Under the pieces are notes generated by a model. It saw only the letters and a program-made list of their open reading frames with translations, had not been told where the DNA came from and did not search any database. Position numbers and translations under genes: made by a program. From Ruegeria lacuscaerulensis (GTDB lineage Bacteria > Pseudomonadota > Alphaproteobacteria > Rhodobacterales > Rhodobacteraceae), in contig NZ_WQGO01000002.1 in the NCBI RefSeq assembly GCF_013034685.1, forward strand, positions 558,001 to 622,000: 64,000 nt of DNA. Direction: 5' to 3'. Of this stretch, positions 25,976 to 35,124 are shown in pieces (the stretch's first letter is position 1; each line of letters opens with the position of its first letter).

Positions 25976-26671
25976 CTAGTCGACCGCGAAGCAATAGAAC
26001 AGGCCAGCGCCACCAGACCGGGGCAGATCGCCCTCGCCACACCCGCGCGAGCCGTGGGACGAATTCCACGACACCATGTTGCGCGCATCGTTCAGCCCAA
26101 CGCGATCATGATGCCCGACAATGGCCGATCCGTCGGGGCTGTTGCTGGTCCAGTTGCTGCATGTGCTGTCTCCACCCGAGGTCGAGAAATGCCCCGCACT
26201 GTCCGAGCCGGTCAGAATGTCATGCCGGTTGGGCTTGCTGCCCCGCCCGTTCACCGGATTGCCGTTTTCATCCAGCGCGGTTTGCAGGCTGATATTGACC
26301 GCGTCCGAATGCAGGCTGTCGACATCCTGCGCAATCATTTCCCCCTTGGCATTATACCACGGGCCAGTCCCGATCCGGTCCCGCGCCGATATACCGTTGG
26401 TGATGGTCATCGGATCGGTGTTGCGGTCGATCACCATGCTTGTGCTCAGATATGCCGCCCATGTCTTGGATGAACCGGCGGCGGCAGCCAATGCGTTGCA
26501 ATGGGCGTCAGCCCCCTCCAGACCGCCAAGATTGGCACCATCCCCTTTCCCGATGCTGGTGATGAAGAATGACATCTTTTCGGTATCGGTGTCGTCTGCC
26601 TGAACGATCCCCGCGATGGCGGTTGATGCGATCACAAGAAGCGGGAGGATGGATTTACGGTCTGGGAACAT
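25976..26671 (-). CDS. Exported protein with lectin/endostatin-like repeat features
   Basis: The 231-residue protein has a signal peptide ending near VQADD. The mature part begins FFITSIGKGDGANLGGLEGADAHC, a pattern found in exported bacterial proteins with a C-type-lectin/endostatin-like fold. It carries four cysteines in pairs (HCNALA, TCSNWTS, RGCGEGD, FYCFAVD) able to form disulfides, and ends Phe-Tyr-Cys-Phe. I cannot assign a function; surface or periplasmic ligand binding is an inference. Confidence 0.65.
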   Translation of the reverse strand: MFPDRKSILPLLVIASTAIAGIVQADDTDTEKMSFFITSIGKGDGANLGGLEGADAHCNALAAAAGSSKTWAAYLSTSMVIDRNTDPMTITNGISARDRIGTGPWYNAKGEMIAQDVDSLHSDAVNISLQTALDENGNPVNGRGSKPNRHDILTGSDSAGHFSTSGGDSTCSNWTSNSPDGSAIVGHHDRVGLNDARNMVSWNSSHGSRGCGEGDLPRSGGAGLFYCFAVD

Positions 26672-26884
26672 TGCATTTCACCTTTTCTGTAAATTTCTAC
26701 CCCATGCTAAAATTGAAACTGCCGTGGGTCTATGCGGTTAATCACACGAAAACGTCATCATCGCCTTTAGCGACCCCATACCCGCCGTAGCTGGCGGATG
26801 GACGCATTGTCAGGAATGCTCTACCACCTTTCTCACACCAGCCCGGACCCGAATAACCGGGCACCGTGTCAGAGGAGGAGCATC

Positions 26885-28975
26885 ATGACTGCGCAGGGTC
26901 AGCAGATCTCGGTACAGGAGGCCTTTTCGCTGGCCATGGCTCAGTACCAGAAGGGTGCGCTGACACAAGCCGTGCCGCTTTTGTCCAAAATCATCGCTGC
27001 CGCCCCCAAACATGCAGACGCGCATCACATATTGGGCCTGATCGCGTTCCAGACCGGACAAACCGATGCGGCCATACAGGCGGTTGAGCGCGCGGTTCAG
27101 TTGCGCCCCGACAGCGTTCAATACCTTGCCAACTACACTGAAATTCTGCGCAGCGCAGGGCAATTGGATCAGGCCCGCGCCGCCGGGGAACAGGCAGTCC
27201 GTCTGGCGCCGGGGCATGCGGCGGCGCAGTCCAACCTCGGTCTGGTTTATTATGACCTTGAAGACCTTGAGAAAGCCCGAGCCGCACAAGAACGGGCGTT
27301 GGCTCTGTCTCCTGATTTGGATAGGGCTGTGAACAATCTGGGCAGCATCGCCCGTGATCAAGGGGACCGCGCCAAGGCAGCCCAGCTTTATCGTCAGGCG
27401 CTTCGGCTTCACCCAGCATCGTCCGAGACCGTCAACAACCTGATCTCGGTCCTGATTGAGCTTGAAGATGTCGCCGCCGCCCGCTCTGTGGCAGAAGCAC
27501 ATGCCGAAACTGCGCCGCGCGATGCTGAGCTGCGCCGCAATTTTGGCCGTATCGCGCTGTTGGAATGCAATTTGGATGAGGCCGAGAAAGCCTTTCGCGC
27601 CGCCATCTCTTTGGATGGGACAAAGACGGAAAGCTACGTGGGTTTGTCGCAGGTCTTGTTTGAAAAGAACCACCCCAAACTGGCGTTGATCGAGGCTGAA
27701 CAAGCCTTGAAGCTGGACCCCGAAAGCGCGGTGGCTTGCCATCAAATGGCGTTGGTCCAAGCGCATTTGGGGGACGATAATAGCGCACGTGCGCTTTATG
27801 CCAAAGCGCTTGCGATCAAGCCGGACATGACCTCCAGTCGGTTGGCGCTGGGGCATCTGGCGATGGAACAGGGCGATTTCGACGCGGCGCGGGATGCGTT
27901 CACCGCCGCCGCCGAAACCTCGGATGATCCGCTAAGCGCGCAAATCGCCTTGGCGCGGCTGAATAAGATCACCGAGGATAGTCCGGTGTTTCAAGCTTTG
28001 GAGGCGGCTTTGACAAAGGCCGCCGAGATGTTGCCGCAAAAGGCGGTCTCGTATCGGTTTGCGATGGGGGAATGCTACGAGAAGCTACAACGTTATGACG
28101 AGGCCTTCGCGCAATTCGAGGCAGGCGCGCAGTTGAAGCGGTCTTTGATCTCCTACGATGCGGCCGAGACGGACAAGCTGACCGACGATCTGATTGCTAC
28201 CTTTACAGCCGACCGGATCGCGCAGCTTCGCCGCCATGGCATTTCTAGCGCAAAACCGATTTTCGTGCTGGGAATGCCTCGGTCGGGCACCACGCTGACG
28301 GAATCCATTCTGGACGCCCACCCGCTGGTGGCCGGGGCCGGAGAGTTGAATGAAATGCAACAGCTCTTTGGCTCGCTGCCTGACGGGCGCAACAACGTAC
28401 CGCACGCCCTTAACGGTCTGTCGAGCGCCGATCTGACCCGCCGCGCCGAAGACTACGTGGCCATTCTGTCCCGTTTGGGCGGTGAAGCGCCCCATGTGGT
28501 CGACAAGATGCCCGCGAATTTCCAACTGGTGGGCCTGATCCATGCGTTAATGCCCAATGCCCGGATCATTCACGTTACCCGCGACCCGCTGGATATCTGC
28601 CTGTCCTGCTACACACGCCTGTTCGAACGCAGCCAGTTGCACAGCTATGACCAAGTCGAGCTGGGGCGTTACTACAACGCCTACACGCGGTTAATGAGGC
28701 ATTGGCAGGCGGTGTTGCCTCTAGATGCCTTCCATACGATCCGGTATGAGGCGCTGGTGGATGATATCGACAAGGTCGCGCGCGGGCTCATCGACTATTG
28801 CGGGTTGGACTGGTCAGAAAGTTGCCTTGAATTCTATACCGGCAAACGCCGGGTCCGCACCGCCAGCGTGCAGCAGGTGCGCCAGCCTCTCTATGCGACG
28901 TCGAAAGAGAAGTGGCGCCGGTACGAAAAACACCTGCAACCTTTGATCAAAACGATCTCTGGGAACCGCCCCTGA
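26885..28975 (+). CDS. Tetratricopeptide-repeat sulfotransferase family protein
   Basis: The start is chosen at MTAQGQQISVQEAF directly after AGGAGGAGC; a longer frame adds 29 residues without a ribosome site. The 696-residue protein has about ten TPR units over residues ~10-400 (for example DAHHILGLIAFQTGQTDAAIQAVERAVQLRPDS). A sulfotransferase domain follows, with the PAPS 5'-phosphate loop PRSGTTL (residues 465-471) and the 3'-phosphate segment RIIHVTRDPLDICLSCY. Proteins with this layout are common in marine Alphaproteobacteria, and their acceptors are mostly unknown. It is probably cytoplasmic. The stop codon lies in a tandem repeat. Confidence 0.88.
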   Translation: MTAQGQQISVQEAFSLAMAQYQKGALTQAVPLLSKIIAAAPKHADAHHILGLIAFQTGQTDAAIQAVERAVQLRPDSVQYLANYTEILRSAGQLDQARAAGEQAVRLAPGHAAAQSNLGLVYYDLEDLEKARAAQERALALSPDLDRAVNNLGSIARDQGDRAKAAQLYRQALRLHPASSETVNNLISVLIELEDVAAARSVAEAHAETAPRDAELRRNFGRIALLECNLDEAEKAFRAAISLDGTKTESYVGLSQVLFEKNHPKLALIEAEQALKLDPESAVACHQMALVQAHLGDDNSARALYAKALAIKPDMTSSRLALGHLAMEQGDFDAARDAFTAAAETSDDPLSAQIALARLNKITEDSPVFQALEAALTKAAEMLPQKAVSYRFAMGECYEKLQRYDEAFAQFEAGAQLKRSLISYDAAETDKLTDDLIATFTADRIAQLRRHGISSAKPIFVLGMPRSGTTLTESILDAHPLVAGAGELNEMQQLFGSLPDGRNNVPHALNGLSSADLTRRAEDYVAILSRLGGEAPHVVDKMPANFQLVGLIHALMPNARIIHVTRDPLDICLSCYTRLFERSQLHSYDQVELGRYYNAYTRLMRHWQAVLPLDAFHTIRYEALVDDIDKVARGLIDYCGLDWSESCLEFYTGKRRVRTASVQQVRQPLYATSKEKWRRYEKHLQPLIKTISGNRP

Positions 28976-29010
28976 ACGACCCTGAACGACCCTGAACGAC
29001 CCTGAACGAC
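28971..29010 (+). repeat. Four tandem copies of a 10-bp unit at the sulfotransferase stop codon
   Basis: CCTGAACGAC occurs four times without mismatch, followed by a partial fifth (CCTG). The stop codon of the sulfotransferase gene is the TGA of the first copy. Such perfect short repeats arise by slippage and can vary in copy number. Confidence 0.9.
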
Positions 29011-29117
29011 CCTGTCCGCAACTCTTGTGGTTCGCAACAACGCATTGGGCTAAACAAACTATGAAATAGTCGCAAGTTCCGCGGCACCGACTGCGCCCCA
29101 AATAACGATCAGAGTTC

Positions 29118-29666
29118 ATGCTAAAACAATCTATTGGGACTTTTAGCCTTTTTGTCTGCATGCTTTTGGTGACTTCTGCGCAGCCGCGCGCAGATACGGA
29201 TGCGCTGTTTAATTCCATCAACGACCGTCTGTCATGGATGAAGGGTGTCGCCGCGTGGAAGTATCGAAACGAGGTCGACGTGGAAGACCTCGCGCGTGAA
29301 GCGGTGGTTCTGAAAGCCGCTGTGGAAGCTTCCCAACAGGCCGGTCTGGCCGGCCCCAGTGTCCAGATGTTTTTTCGCGCTCAGATCGAAGCAGCAAAGG
29401 CTATCCAGCGGTGCTGGCTCAGCCAGTGGCAAAGCGGCGACACTCAAGTACCAAACCCGCTTGATCTTGTGGCAGATATCCGTCCTGAATTGCTGCGGCT
29501 AGGTCAGACTATCCTGACCGAATTGGGCAACGAAATTTCTGAAAACGGCAAAATAGACGATGTAGACCACGCAGATTTTGACGTGGCCCTGTCGGTTCCC
29601 TGTCTAAGTGATAGTGCCAAATCTGAAATTTTCGACGGGCTCAAACAAGTGACCTTGGCGCAGTGA
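29118..29666 (+). CDS. Exported gamma-class AroQ chorismate mutase
   Basis: The 182-residue protein has a signal peptide (MLKQSIGTFSLFVCMLLVTSA). The mature helical domain matches secreted AroQ: INDRLSWMKGVAAWKYRNEVDVEDLAREAVV supplies the conserved Arg, Lys and Asp/Arg active-site positions, and FFRAQIEAAKAIQ is the hallmark of the gamma subclass. It converts chorismate to prephenate in the periplasm or outside the cell. No dedicated prephenate dehydratase is adjacent, though a cyclohexadienyl-dehydratase-like binding protein lies 10 kb away. Single gene. Confidence 0.82.
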   Translation: MLKQSIGTFSLFVCMLLVTSAQPRADTDALFNSINDRLSWMKGVAAWKYRNEVDVEDLAREAVVLKAAVEASQQAGLAGPSVQMFFRAQIEAAKAIQRCWLSQWQSGDTQVPNPLDLVADIRPELLRLGQTILTELGNEISENGKIDDVDHADFDVALSVPCLSDSAKSEIFDGLKQVTLAQ

Positions 29667-29724
29667 TCTAACCGTCGGCGATCTGCCTGCTATTGGACAA
29701 ACGATCCAATGCGTACTTCCGGTT

Positions 29725-30015
29725 TCACGCTTGATACGACTGGCTCAGAGGCAACATTGCTTTGATTCTTGCAAACAATGCAGTCGCCACAGCCCTATCG
29801 TCGCCGAAATCCGGAGTAATCAGCTGAATTTCAAAGGTTTGAGAGTCAGGGCACAACAAAACCACCACATCTGCGCTGGTAGTTTGCTTCGTGGCCAAAA
29901 GGCTGCGGAGTCTTTTTGGGAAAAGCTTCTCCAATCGCGTGCAACTCGGCGTAACATCATGATTAAAAGGCAATTTTATAAACCTGAGTGTTGACCTGCT
30001 ACCAAGCGCAAACAA
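29725..30015 (-). CDS. Possible small hypothetical protein
   Basis: A 96-codon frame whose C-terminal half (ADVVVLLCPDSQTFEIQLITPD, then ARIKAMLPLS) reads like a folded alpha/beta protein; the N-terminal half is basic. I find no known motif and no clear ribosome site. It may be a true small gene or a chance frame in the intergenic region. Confidence 0.3.
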   Translation of the reverse strand: MFALGSRSTLRFIKLPFNHDVTPSCTRLEKLFPKRLRSLLATKQTTSADVVVLLCPDSQTFEIQLITPDFGDDRAVATALFARIKAMLPLSQSYQA

Positions 30016-30088
30016 GGTTCCAGCAACCTTGCGTCTACCTCAACGACTATTTCAAATTAACGATTGTGGCCAAATCTTGTCGGAATTT

Positions 30089-30121
30089 GTTCATTTTGGG
30101 TTCATCATTGGTTCATTTTGG
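30089..30121 (+). repeat. Three tandem 11-bp repeats upstream of tadG
   Basis: The units are GTTCATTTTGG, GTTCATCATTG and GTTCATTTTGG, exactly contiguous, so the outer copies are identical and 22 bp (two helical turns) apart. The array ends 59 bp before the tadG-like start. It looks like a phased regulator-binding array. Confidence 0.7.
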
Positions 30122-30180
30122 TGTAAAGTTCTGTTTGTTTTCGACGTTTCAACGGTTCCAACACTTAATGAGTTGTTCAG

Positions 30181-31842
30181 ATGGGTATGAGTTTTGAGGA
30201 TTTGAACGAAGGGCAAAACAGAGCACCTTCACACAAGAAACCACACTGCGATCTAATGAATTCCGGTGGCCTGCCTGAGCGGTTTCGGCGCGACACTAGA
30301 GGCGGTGTTTTGGTTCTGGTTGCGATAATGTTCATCCCGATGATGGCCTTCATCGGATATGCCTTCGAATTAGCGCTGACCGAGGACACACGGGTTAAGC
30401 TGCAAAACACAACCGATGCAGCCAGCCTGGCGGCAGCTGATTTGGAGCAAACGCTCGATCCCGAGGATTTGGTCGAAGATTTTTTCGCCAAGGCAGGTTT
30501 GGCAGACAATCTGGATAACGTAACTGTTGTCAGCGGCATTGCGGAGAGAACCGTATCGATCGAAGCCAGTGAACGTCTCCCGGCATACCTGTCCCGTGTT
30601 GTCGGCAACGAAGCTTGGGATGTGGCCGTCGCCGGCGCCGCTACGGAATCGCGTCAGGATTTGGAAATTGCCGTGGCGCTGGACAACTCAGGATCAATGT
30701 CTTGGGCACCGGGCGCGACGTCCGGCCCAGCGTCAACGCCGTCTCGGATGGATCTTTTGATCCCTGCTGCTCAGGCTTTTGTTGATGCGGTGCAACCCAG
30801 ACCTGGACAGCCGGGGCGAACAACGATATCGCTCGTACCCTTTGCGACACAGGTTTCGGTTGGCGAAGCCCTGTTGGGCAATTTCTCGGTTACGGCAGAG
30901 CACAACCTGTCCCATTGCGTGACGTTCAGCGACGAGGTTGATTATCAGACCACGGCGATTTCAACGACGGATTTGTTGAACCGGACAGCGCATCATGCTC
31001 CAAGTACGGGGGCTCGTTCGGTCACCAGTGGTACGGTCGCCTGCCCTACAGATTCGGCGACCCGTGACATTGTACCGTGGTCAGAAGACCCCGAAGTCTT
31101 GAAAGCGCGCATCAGAGCAATGCAGCCGGGCGGCTTTACCTCGATTGAAATGGCGACGAAATGGGGGGCCGCTTTGTTGGACCCTACGTTGCGACCGGTT
31201 TTGTCATCTCTGTCGACTGAGCCGGGGTTTGAATATCTGTCTGGTCCGGCCGTGCGCGGTGTCCCCGACGAATTCACCAGCGATGAGACAGTCAAGTATC
31301 TGATCGTCATGTCGGATGGAGAAAACACGCAGAGCTATGACGTCAAGCCGCCGTTTAGGACCGGTAATTCACCTGTGGTCCAGGTACGTGGAACAAACAG
31401 GTTCTATTATTTCCAGAACCGCCCCAGAACCCGCAACGATTTTTTCGAAATATCTACAGCCCGGTGGGTGAGCCGACCGAACGGAACGCTGGTTCAATTG
31501 ACTTGGCCAGAGGTATGGGCCCAATTCCCGGTATACAGATTTGCCGAGCTTGTTCTCGCCAGAGTTGACAGACGCAGGAGCGCTGTCGGCCATTACAACC
31601 GGATTATCGACCAAACGGTAAACACCTCGAAAAATCCGCGCACGTCGGCAATCTGTCAGGCAGCGAAAGATAACGGCATCACTATCTTTACCATTGGTAT
31701 GGATACCTATGCCCAGGGTGACGCAACTTTGCTGGATTGCGCTTCGTCCCCTGCCTTTTTCTATGACGTAAATAGCTTGGACATCGACTCGGCGTTTCAA
31801 TCGATTGCGCGTCAAATCAACCGCCTGCGCCTTACGCAGTAG
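30181..31842 (+). CDS. TadG-like protein with von Willebrand A domain
   Basis: The 553-residue protein has a short cytoplasmic N-terminus, one membrane segment (residues ~41-60, GGVLVLVAIMFIPMMAFIGYAFELA) and a Tad-associated N-terminal region (DAASLAAADLEQ). A vWA domain follows, with the metal-binding site D168-N-S170-G-S172 and a later DGENT segment. TadG proteins are minor, surface-exposed parts of Flp/Tad pilus systems. It is followed after 21 nt by two pseudopilin-like genes. The usual tad secretion genes are not in this window. Confidence 0.83.
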   Translation: MGMSFEDLNEGQNRAPSHKKPHCDLMNSGGLPERFRRDTRGGVLVLVAIMFIPMMAFIGYAFELALTEDTRVKLQNTTDAASLAAADLEQTLDPEDLVEDFFAKAGLADNLDNVTVVSGIAERTVSIEASERLPAYLSRVVGNEAWDVAVAGAATESRQDLEIAVALDNSGSMSWAPGATSGPASTPSRMDLLIPAAQAFVDAVQPRPGQPGRTTISLVPFATQVSVGEALLGNFSVTAEHNLSHCVTFSDEVDYQTTAISTTDLLNRTAHHAPSTGARSVTSGTVACPTDSATRDIVPWSEDPEVLKARIRAMQPGGFTSIEMATKWGAALLDPTLRPVLSSLSTEPGFEYLSGPAVRGVPDEFTSDETVKYLIVMSDGENTQSYDVKPPFRTGNSPVVQVRGTNRFYYFQNRPRTRNDFFEISTARWVSRPNGTLVQLTWPEVWAQFPVYRFAELVLARVDRRRSAVGHYNRIIDQTVNTSKNPRTSAICQAAKDNGITIFTIGMDTYAQGDATLLDCASSPAFFYDVNSLDIDSAFQSIARQINRLRLTQ

Positions 31843-31863
31843 TTGAGTTGGAGTGTTTGAATC

Positions 31864-32469
31864 ATGATGAATTTCGCAAAAATCCCCACCCCTTCTGCTG
31901 CAACGCACGGGCGTGCAAACGGGACCTTTTTTCAGCGCATCCGGGGCTGGCGCAAAAACGAAGATGGTGCAGTCCTGGTCGAATACGCGCTCTGTCTGCC
32001 ATTGCTTTTGCTGATGCTCTTTCTGACGCTTGAGTTTGCCCATCTGAAGATGCGGCAGATCTCTCTCGATCGGGTAACCGACCAGACATTTCGCGAATTG
32101 CGACTGGGTCTGATCCCCAACCCAGACCACGACAGCGTCAAAGATGCGATGTGTGCCAAAACGCTGGCCCGGATCATTCTCTGGGATTGCTCGGAAAGCC
32201 TGTTGTTGCAGGTGCGCGAAGTTGAAAGATCGGTTTGGAATCTGGATCTGGGTCAAACCAATTGCCTGGATACGACTCCCGAGGACGGCTATATGCCGCC
32301 GATTGATTTCACGGCAGGTATCGAAAATCAGTTGATGATTGCACGCGCCTGTTTGATCCAGCGCTCTCTGTTTCCCCCGATAAACGCTTTGCGGTCTTTG
32401 CCACGCTATGATGAGTTCGGCAATTTCGCCCTTGTTTCAAAATCTGCCTTTGTGAACGAGCCCTTCTGA
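31864..32469 (+). CDS. TadE-like pseudopilin
   Basis: The 201-residue protein has a basic N-terminus, then NEDGAVLVEYALCLPLLLLM, a TadE-type segment: a polar G-x-x-x-VE motif followed by one hydrophobic helix (~residues 41-60). The rest is periplasmic, with several cysteines (MCAKTLARIILWDC, NCLDTT). It is probably a minor pseudopilin of a Tad system. Its stop overlaps the next start by one base (TGATG). Confidence 0.78.
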   Translation: MMNFAKIPTPSAATHGRANGTFFQRIRGWRKNEDGAVLVEYALCLPLLLLMLFLTLEFAHLKMRQISLDRVTDQTFRELRLGLIPNPDHDSVKDAMCAKTLARIILWDCSESLLLQVREVERSVWNLDLGQTNCLDTTPEDGYMPPIDFTAGIENQLMIARACLIQRSLFPPINALRSLPRYDEFGNFALVSKSAFVNEPF

Positions 32470-33107
32470 TGTTTTCCAAACTCAAGACACATGCCCGCGC
32501 TATTCATTGTGCAATCCTCCGCTTTAAAGATGACACAAGCGGCGCAGCACTTGTGGAAATGGGGATGGTGCTTCCTTTTTTGATTCTACTGACCTCTGGC
32601 GGCCTTGTGGTCCAGGACGCGATCCGGGTGTCTTATATCCAGTCGAAGGCGACCTATACGGTATCCGACATGGTTAGCCGTGAAGACAGTTTTATTGATG
32701 CCAACTATTTCGACGGGATGGACAGTGTCTTCAGGTTCCTGACTGATAACGGCTATCCAACCGAGCTGCGCATATCGACGGTCGAATGTACCGAAAATTG
32801 CGCGGATGAATCGCAACGGGTGCTGGAGTTCTGTTGGTCCGAATCCACTGACGGGCTGTTGGACCTGACAAATGACGAAATAGACTTGTACGCAAGTCGC
32901 ATTCCGTTATTCGCGCAAGGCGACACGATGCTGATGACCGAGTCTTTTTTGGACTACACTCCTTTACTGGGTGATTTTATCATCTCGCCAAGCAGATACG
33001 CCTCGATTGCCTTCACGCGCCCCCGAATCGCGCCTCAAATCAAATTTGATGTGGGCGCTGTAGATGTGGACGGGAACCCCATTGTTTTGGATTGCTTCAA
33101 CAACTAA
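32469..33107 (+). CDS. TadE/TadF-like pseudopilin
   Basis: The 212-residue protein has the segment DDTSGAALVEMGMVLPFLIL, a TadE/F-type prepilin-like motif with one membrane helix, and a periplasmic domain with paired cysteines (VECTENCADE, EFCW, DCFNN). It is translationally coupled to the preceding gene and completes a TadG-TadE-TadF-like set. Its role in pilus assembly is inferred from the family. Confidence 0.75.
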   Translation: MFSKLKTHARAIHCAILRFKDDTSGAALVEMGMVLPFLILLTSGGLVVQDAIRVSYIQSKATYTVSDMVSREDSFIDANYFDGMDSVFRFLTDNGYPTELRISTVECTENCADESQRVLEFCWSESTDGLLDLTNDEIDLYASRIPLFAQGDTMLMTESFLDYTPLLGDFIISPSRYASIAFTRPRIAPQIKFDVGAVDVDGNPIVLDCFNN

Positions 33108-33194
33108 AGACGTATTCGATAACTTGAAGTGGCCTTTGTTCAGCCGCTTTCGGACCGCAAGCAAACACACAAGCTATGCCCTTGGCTTTTGTTT

Positions 33195-34331
33195 TCAGCT
33201 GCTTGTGTGGGCTCGATGACGAGTAAGGAAACCCGAAAAACGTTCCAGCCCCAGCTTCAGATCTGCCGTCGGATTAGTATAGCCCAGCCGTAGCCAGCCT
33301 TCCATTTCCAGCGCGCTGCCTGGGGTCAGCATCACGCCTTCTTCTTGCAATAGCGCGACGCATAGATCGCGCGATGTCATCGGCAGATCGTATTTTAGCA
33401 GCGCGGTGGTACCGGACATAGGCTCGACCCAGCTCAACAGAGGTTCCGACGCGATCCAGTCCTTTACAATCTGAAGGTTCTCGCGCGTGATCCTTTGGCT
33501 GCGGGCCAGTATCTTGTCACGGTTTTCCAGCGCGATTGCGGCCAGAAACTCGTCCACGACACCGACCGAGATGGTGTTATAGTCGCGATGGATCATCACC
33601 TGGTTCAGCATGTCTTTTGGTCCGGCAATCCAGCCCACGCGCAGCCCCGCCAATGAAAACGTCTTTGAGGTGCTGGCTGTGCTGATCCCCTTTTCGTAGA
33701 TATCCGCGACCGATGCGGTAAACCCGCCGCCGGTCTGGTCGGTGCCGCGATACACCTCATCACATAGCAGCCAGGCGTCCACGCTTCGGGCGATATCCAC
33801 GATTTGGTCCAGCAACGCACGATCCATCAGCGCACCGGTTGGATTGTTGGGGTTATTGATCGCAATTAACCGCGTATCTGGGCGGATTATCGCGCGCAGC
33901 TCGTCCAGGTCGGGCAGGAACGCGTTTTCTGACCGCAGGTGCAACAGTTGGATGTCTGCGCCAATGCTTTCGGGTATCGAATAATGCTGCTGATAGGTCG
34001 GAATGACCGAAATCACGTGATCCCCACGCGACACAAGCGTTTGATGTACCAGTGCATTGGCACCGATGGTGCCATGGGTGGTCAGGATATTGTCACGGTT
34101 CAGGGTTTCGTACATGCCGCTGATTGCATCGCGCAACCGATCCGACCCTTCGATTGCGCCATAGGACATCTTCATCGCCGACAGGTCATTCAGAATGCTG
34201 TTGTGTTGACCAGACATCTCAAACAACTCGCCCAACGTGATGGATTCCACACAGGTTTCGGCCAGGTTGAGCTCGCAAGTTGTCTCGAACTCGTTCATCC
34301 ACATTTCAACGCCGAACGATTTGATGTGCAT
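33195..34331 (-). CDS. Class I/II aminotransferase, VioD/capreomycidine-synthase-like group
   Basis: The 378-residue fold-type I PLP enzyme shows THGTIGANALVHQTLVSRGD (cofactor phosphate region), NNPNNPTGALMD, LLCDEVYRG, and the Schiff-base Lys at about residue 223 in STSKTFSLAGLRVGWIAG. Overall it resembles the group containing capreomycidine synthase and arginine-related transaminases, but function within the group varies. It closes a minus-strand pair with an AhpD-like protein and lies near a Rieske oxygenase and an amino-acid importer. It could remove or add an amino group in breakdown of a nitrogen compound. Confidence 0.85.
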   Translation of the reverse strand: MHIKSFGVEMWMNEFETTCELNLAETCVESITLGELFEMSGQHNSILNDLSAMKMSYGAIEGSDRLRDAISGMYETLNRDNILTTHGTIGANALVHQTLVSRGDHVISVIPTYQQHYSIPESIGADIQLLHLRSENAFLPDLDELRAIIRPDTRLIAINNPNNPTGALMDRALLDQIVDIARSVDAWLLCDEVYRGTDQTGGGFTASVADIYEKGISTASTSKTFSLAGLRVGWIAGPKDMLNQVMIHRDYNTISVGVVDEFLAAIALENRDKILARSQRITRENLQIVKDWIASEPLLSWVEPMSGTTALLKYDLPMTSRDLCVALLQEEGVMLTPGSALEMEGWLRLGYTNPTADLKLGLERFSGFLTRHRAHTSS

Positions 34332-34393
34332 TGTCGCCTCGTGGTTTTAGTTCGTTGCTGTCCAAGGGGCGCGTTGCGCGGCACCTATTGTGG

Positions 34394-34975
34394 TTACTCA
34401 TCGGCCTTGTAGTAGCCAATGACATCATTCTCGGTCGTTGCACCAAGCCCGTTGAGCAATCTGTTGGAATAGTTGAAATAGGCGCAGACCTGATTGACCT
34501 CGAGGATCTCTCCGTCAGAGCAACCTGCGATTTTCAAAGCCTCAAAGTCCGATTTCACCATTCGGCCGACATCGGTGGTCAATTTGCCCGCGTATCGCAG
34601 CAACGCCAGTTCTTTGCCCTCGAACTCATCCTCGGGGCGGTGCGCCTTCAGGGCAGTAAAGATGCGGTCGCTGCGGGTTTGGTCTTTCAACAGGTTGCGC
34701 ACATTCATGAAGTGATGGGTCAGCGAATAGGTGCAATCGTTCAGTATCGAAGTATAGCTGGCCACAATCTCAAGAAACCAAAACGGCAGCTGGTTGTCGT
34801 CGGAATGCAGGACCGAGCGGTACAGCGTGACATGCCCGTTCATCGTTTCGGGCCGCAGGGAATGGACGCGCATGACGGTGTCGACCGTGCCATGCGGGGT
34901 GCGAGCCTTGTCCAAAAGCTCTTTCAACCGGCCTTCGGCCTGATCATCCGAAACCATTTCGATCCAAGCGCTCAT
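34394..34975 (-). CDS. AhpD/carboxymuconolactone-decarboxylase-like protein
   Basis: The 193-residue all-helical protein belongs to the peroxidase-related CMD family. The active-site helix reads EIVASYTSILNDCTYSLTHH: Cys81 is kept, the second cysteine of the usual C-x-x-C is Ser84, and His87/88 remain. Loss of the second Cys argues against classical AhpD disulfide chemistry. The AGGAGG site upstream supports the start. It lies 62 nt before the aminotransferase on the same strand. Confidence 0.8.
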   Translation of the reverse strand: MSAWIEMVSDDQAEGRLKELLDKARTPHGTVDTVMRVHSLRPETMNGHVTLYRSVLHSDDNQLPFWFLEIVASYTSILNDCTYSLTHHFMNVRNLLKDQTRSDRIFTALKAHRPEDEFEGKELALLRYAGKLTTDVGRMVKSDFEALKIAGCSDGEILEVNQVCAYFNYSNRLLNGLGATTENDVIGYYKADE

Positions 34976-35124
34976 GCCGGGGCCTCCTGTCTAGAACGAC
35001 CTCAGGTTATGGGCGAAGGCAACGCGGGTGTCAGCAGATATTTTTCCTGCACAGTCATTTTTGCTAGATCACAGGATCGTGAGCGGGATAGTCTGCACTG
35101 TGACATCGCGCAGGAGCCACCATC

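Larger units (their letters stand above)
29667..30180. other. 514-bp intergenic region before the tadG-like gene
   Basis: AT-rich region holding one possible small minus-strand gene and an 11-bp tandem triplicate repeat near its right end, both listed separately. I see no other gene, tRNA or strong hairpin. Confidence 0.6.

Noticed and set aside
31369..32256. Minus-strand 295-codon frame opposite tadG/tadE
   Set aside because: Shadow frame across two coupled plus-strand genes, with no motif.
33166..33209. CACACAAGC / GCTTGTGTG inverted repeat between the pseudopilin and aminotransferase genes
   Set aside because: The right arm lies inside aminotransferase coding sequence, the loop is 26 nt and there is no U-tract, so it is a weak terminator candidate.
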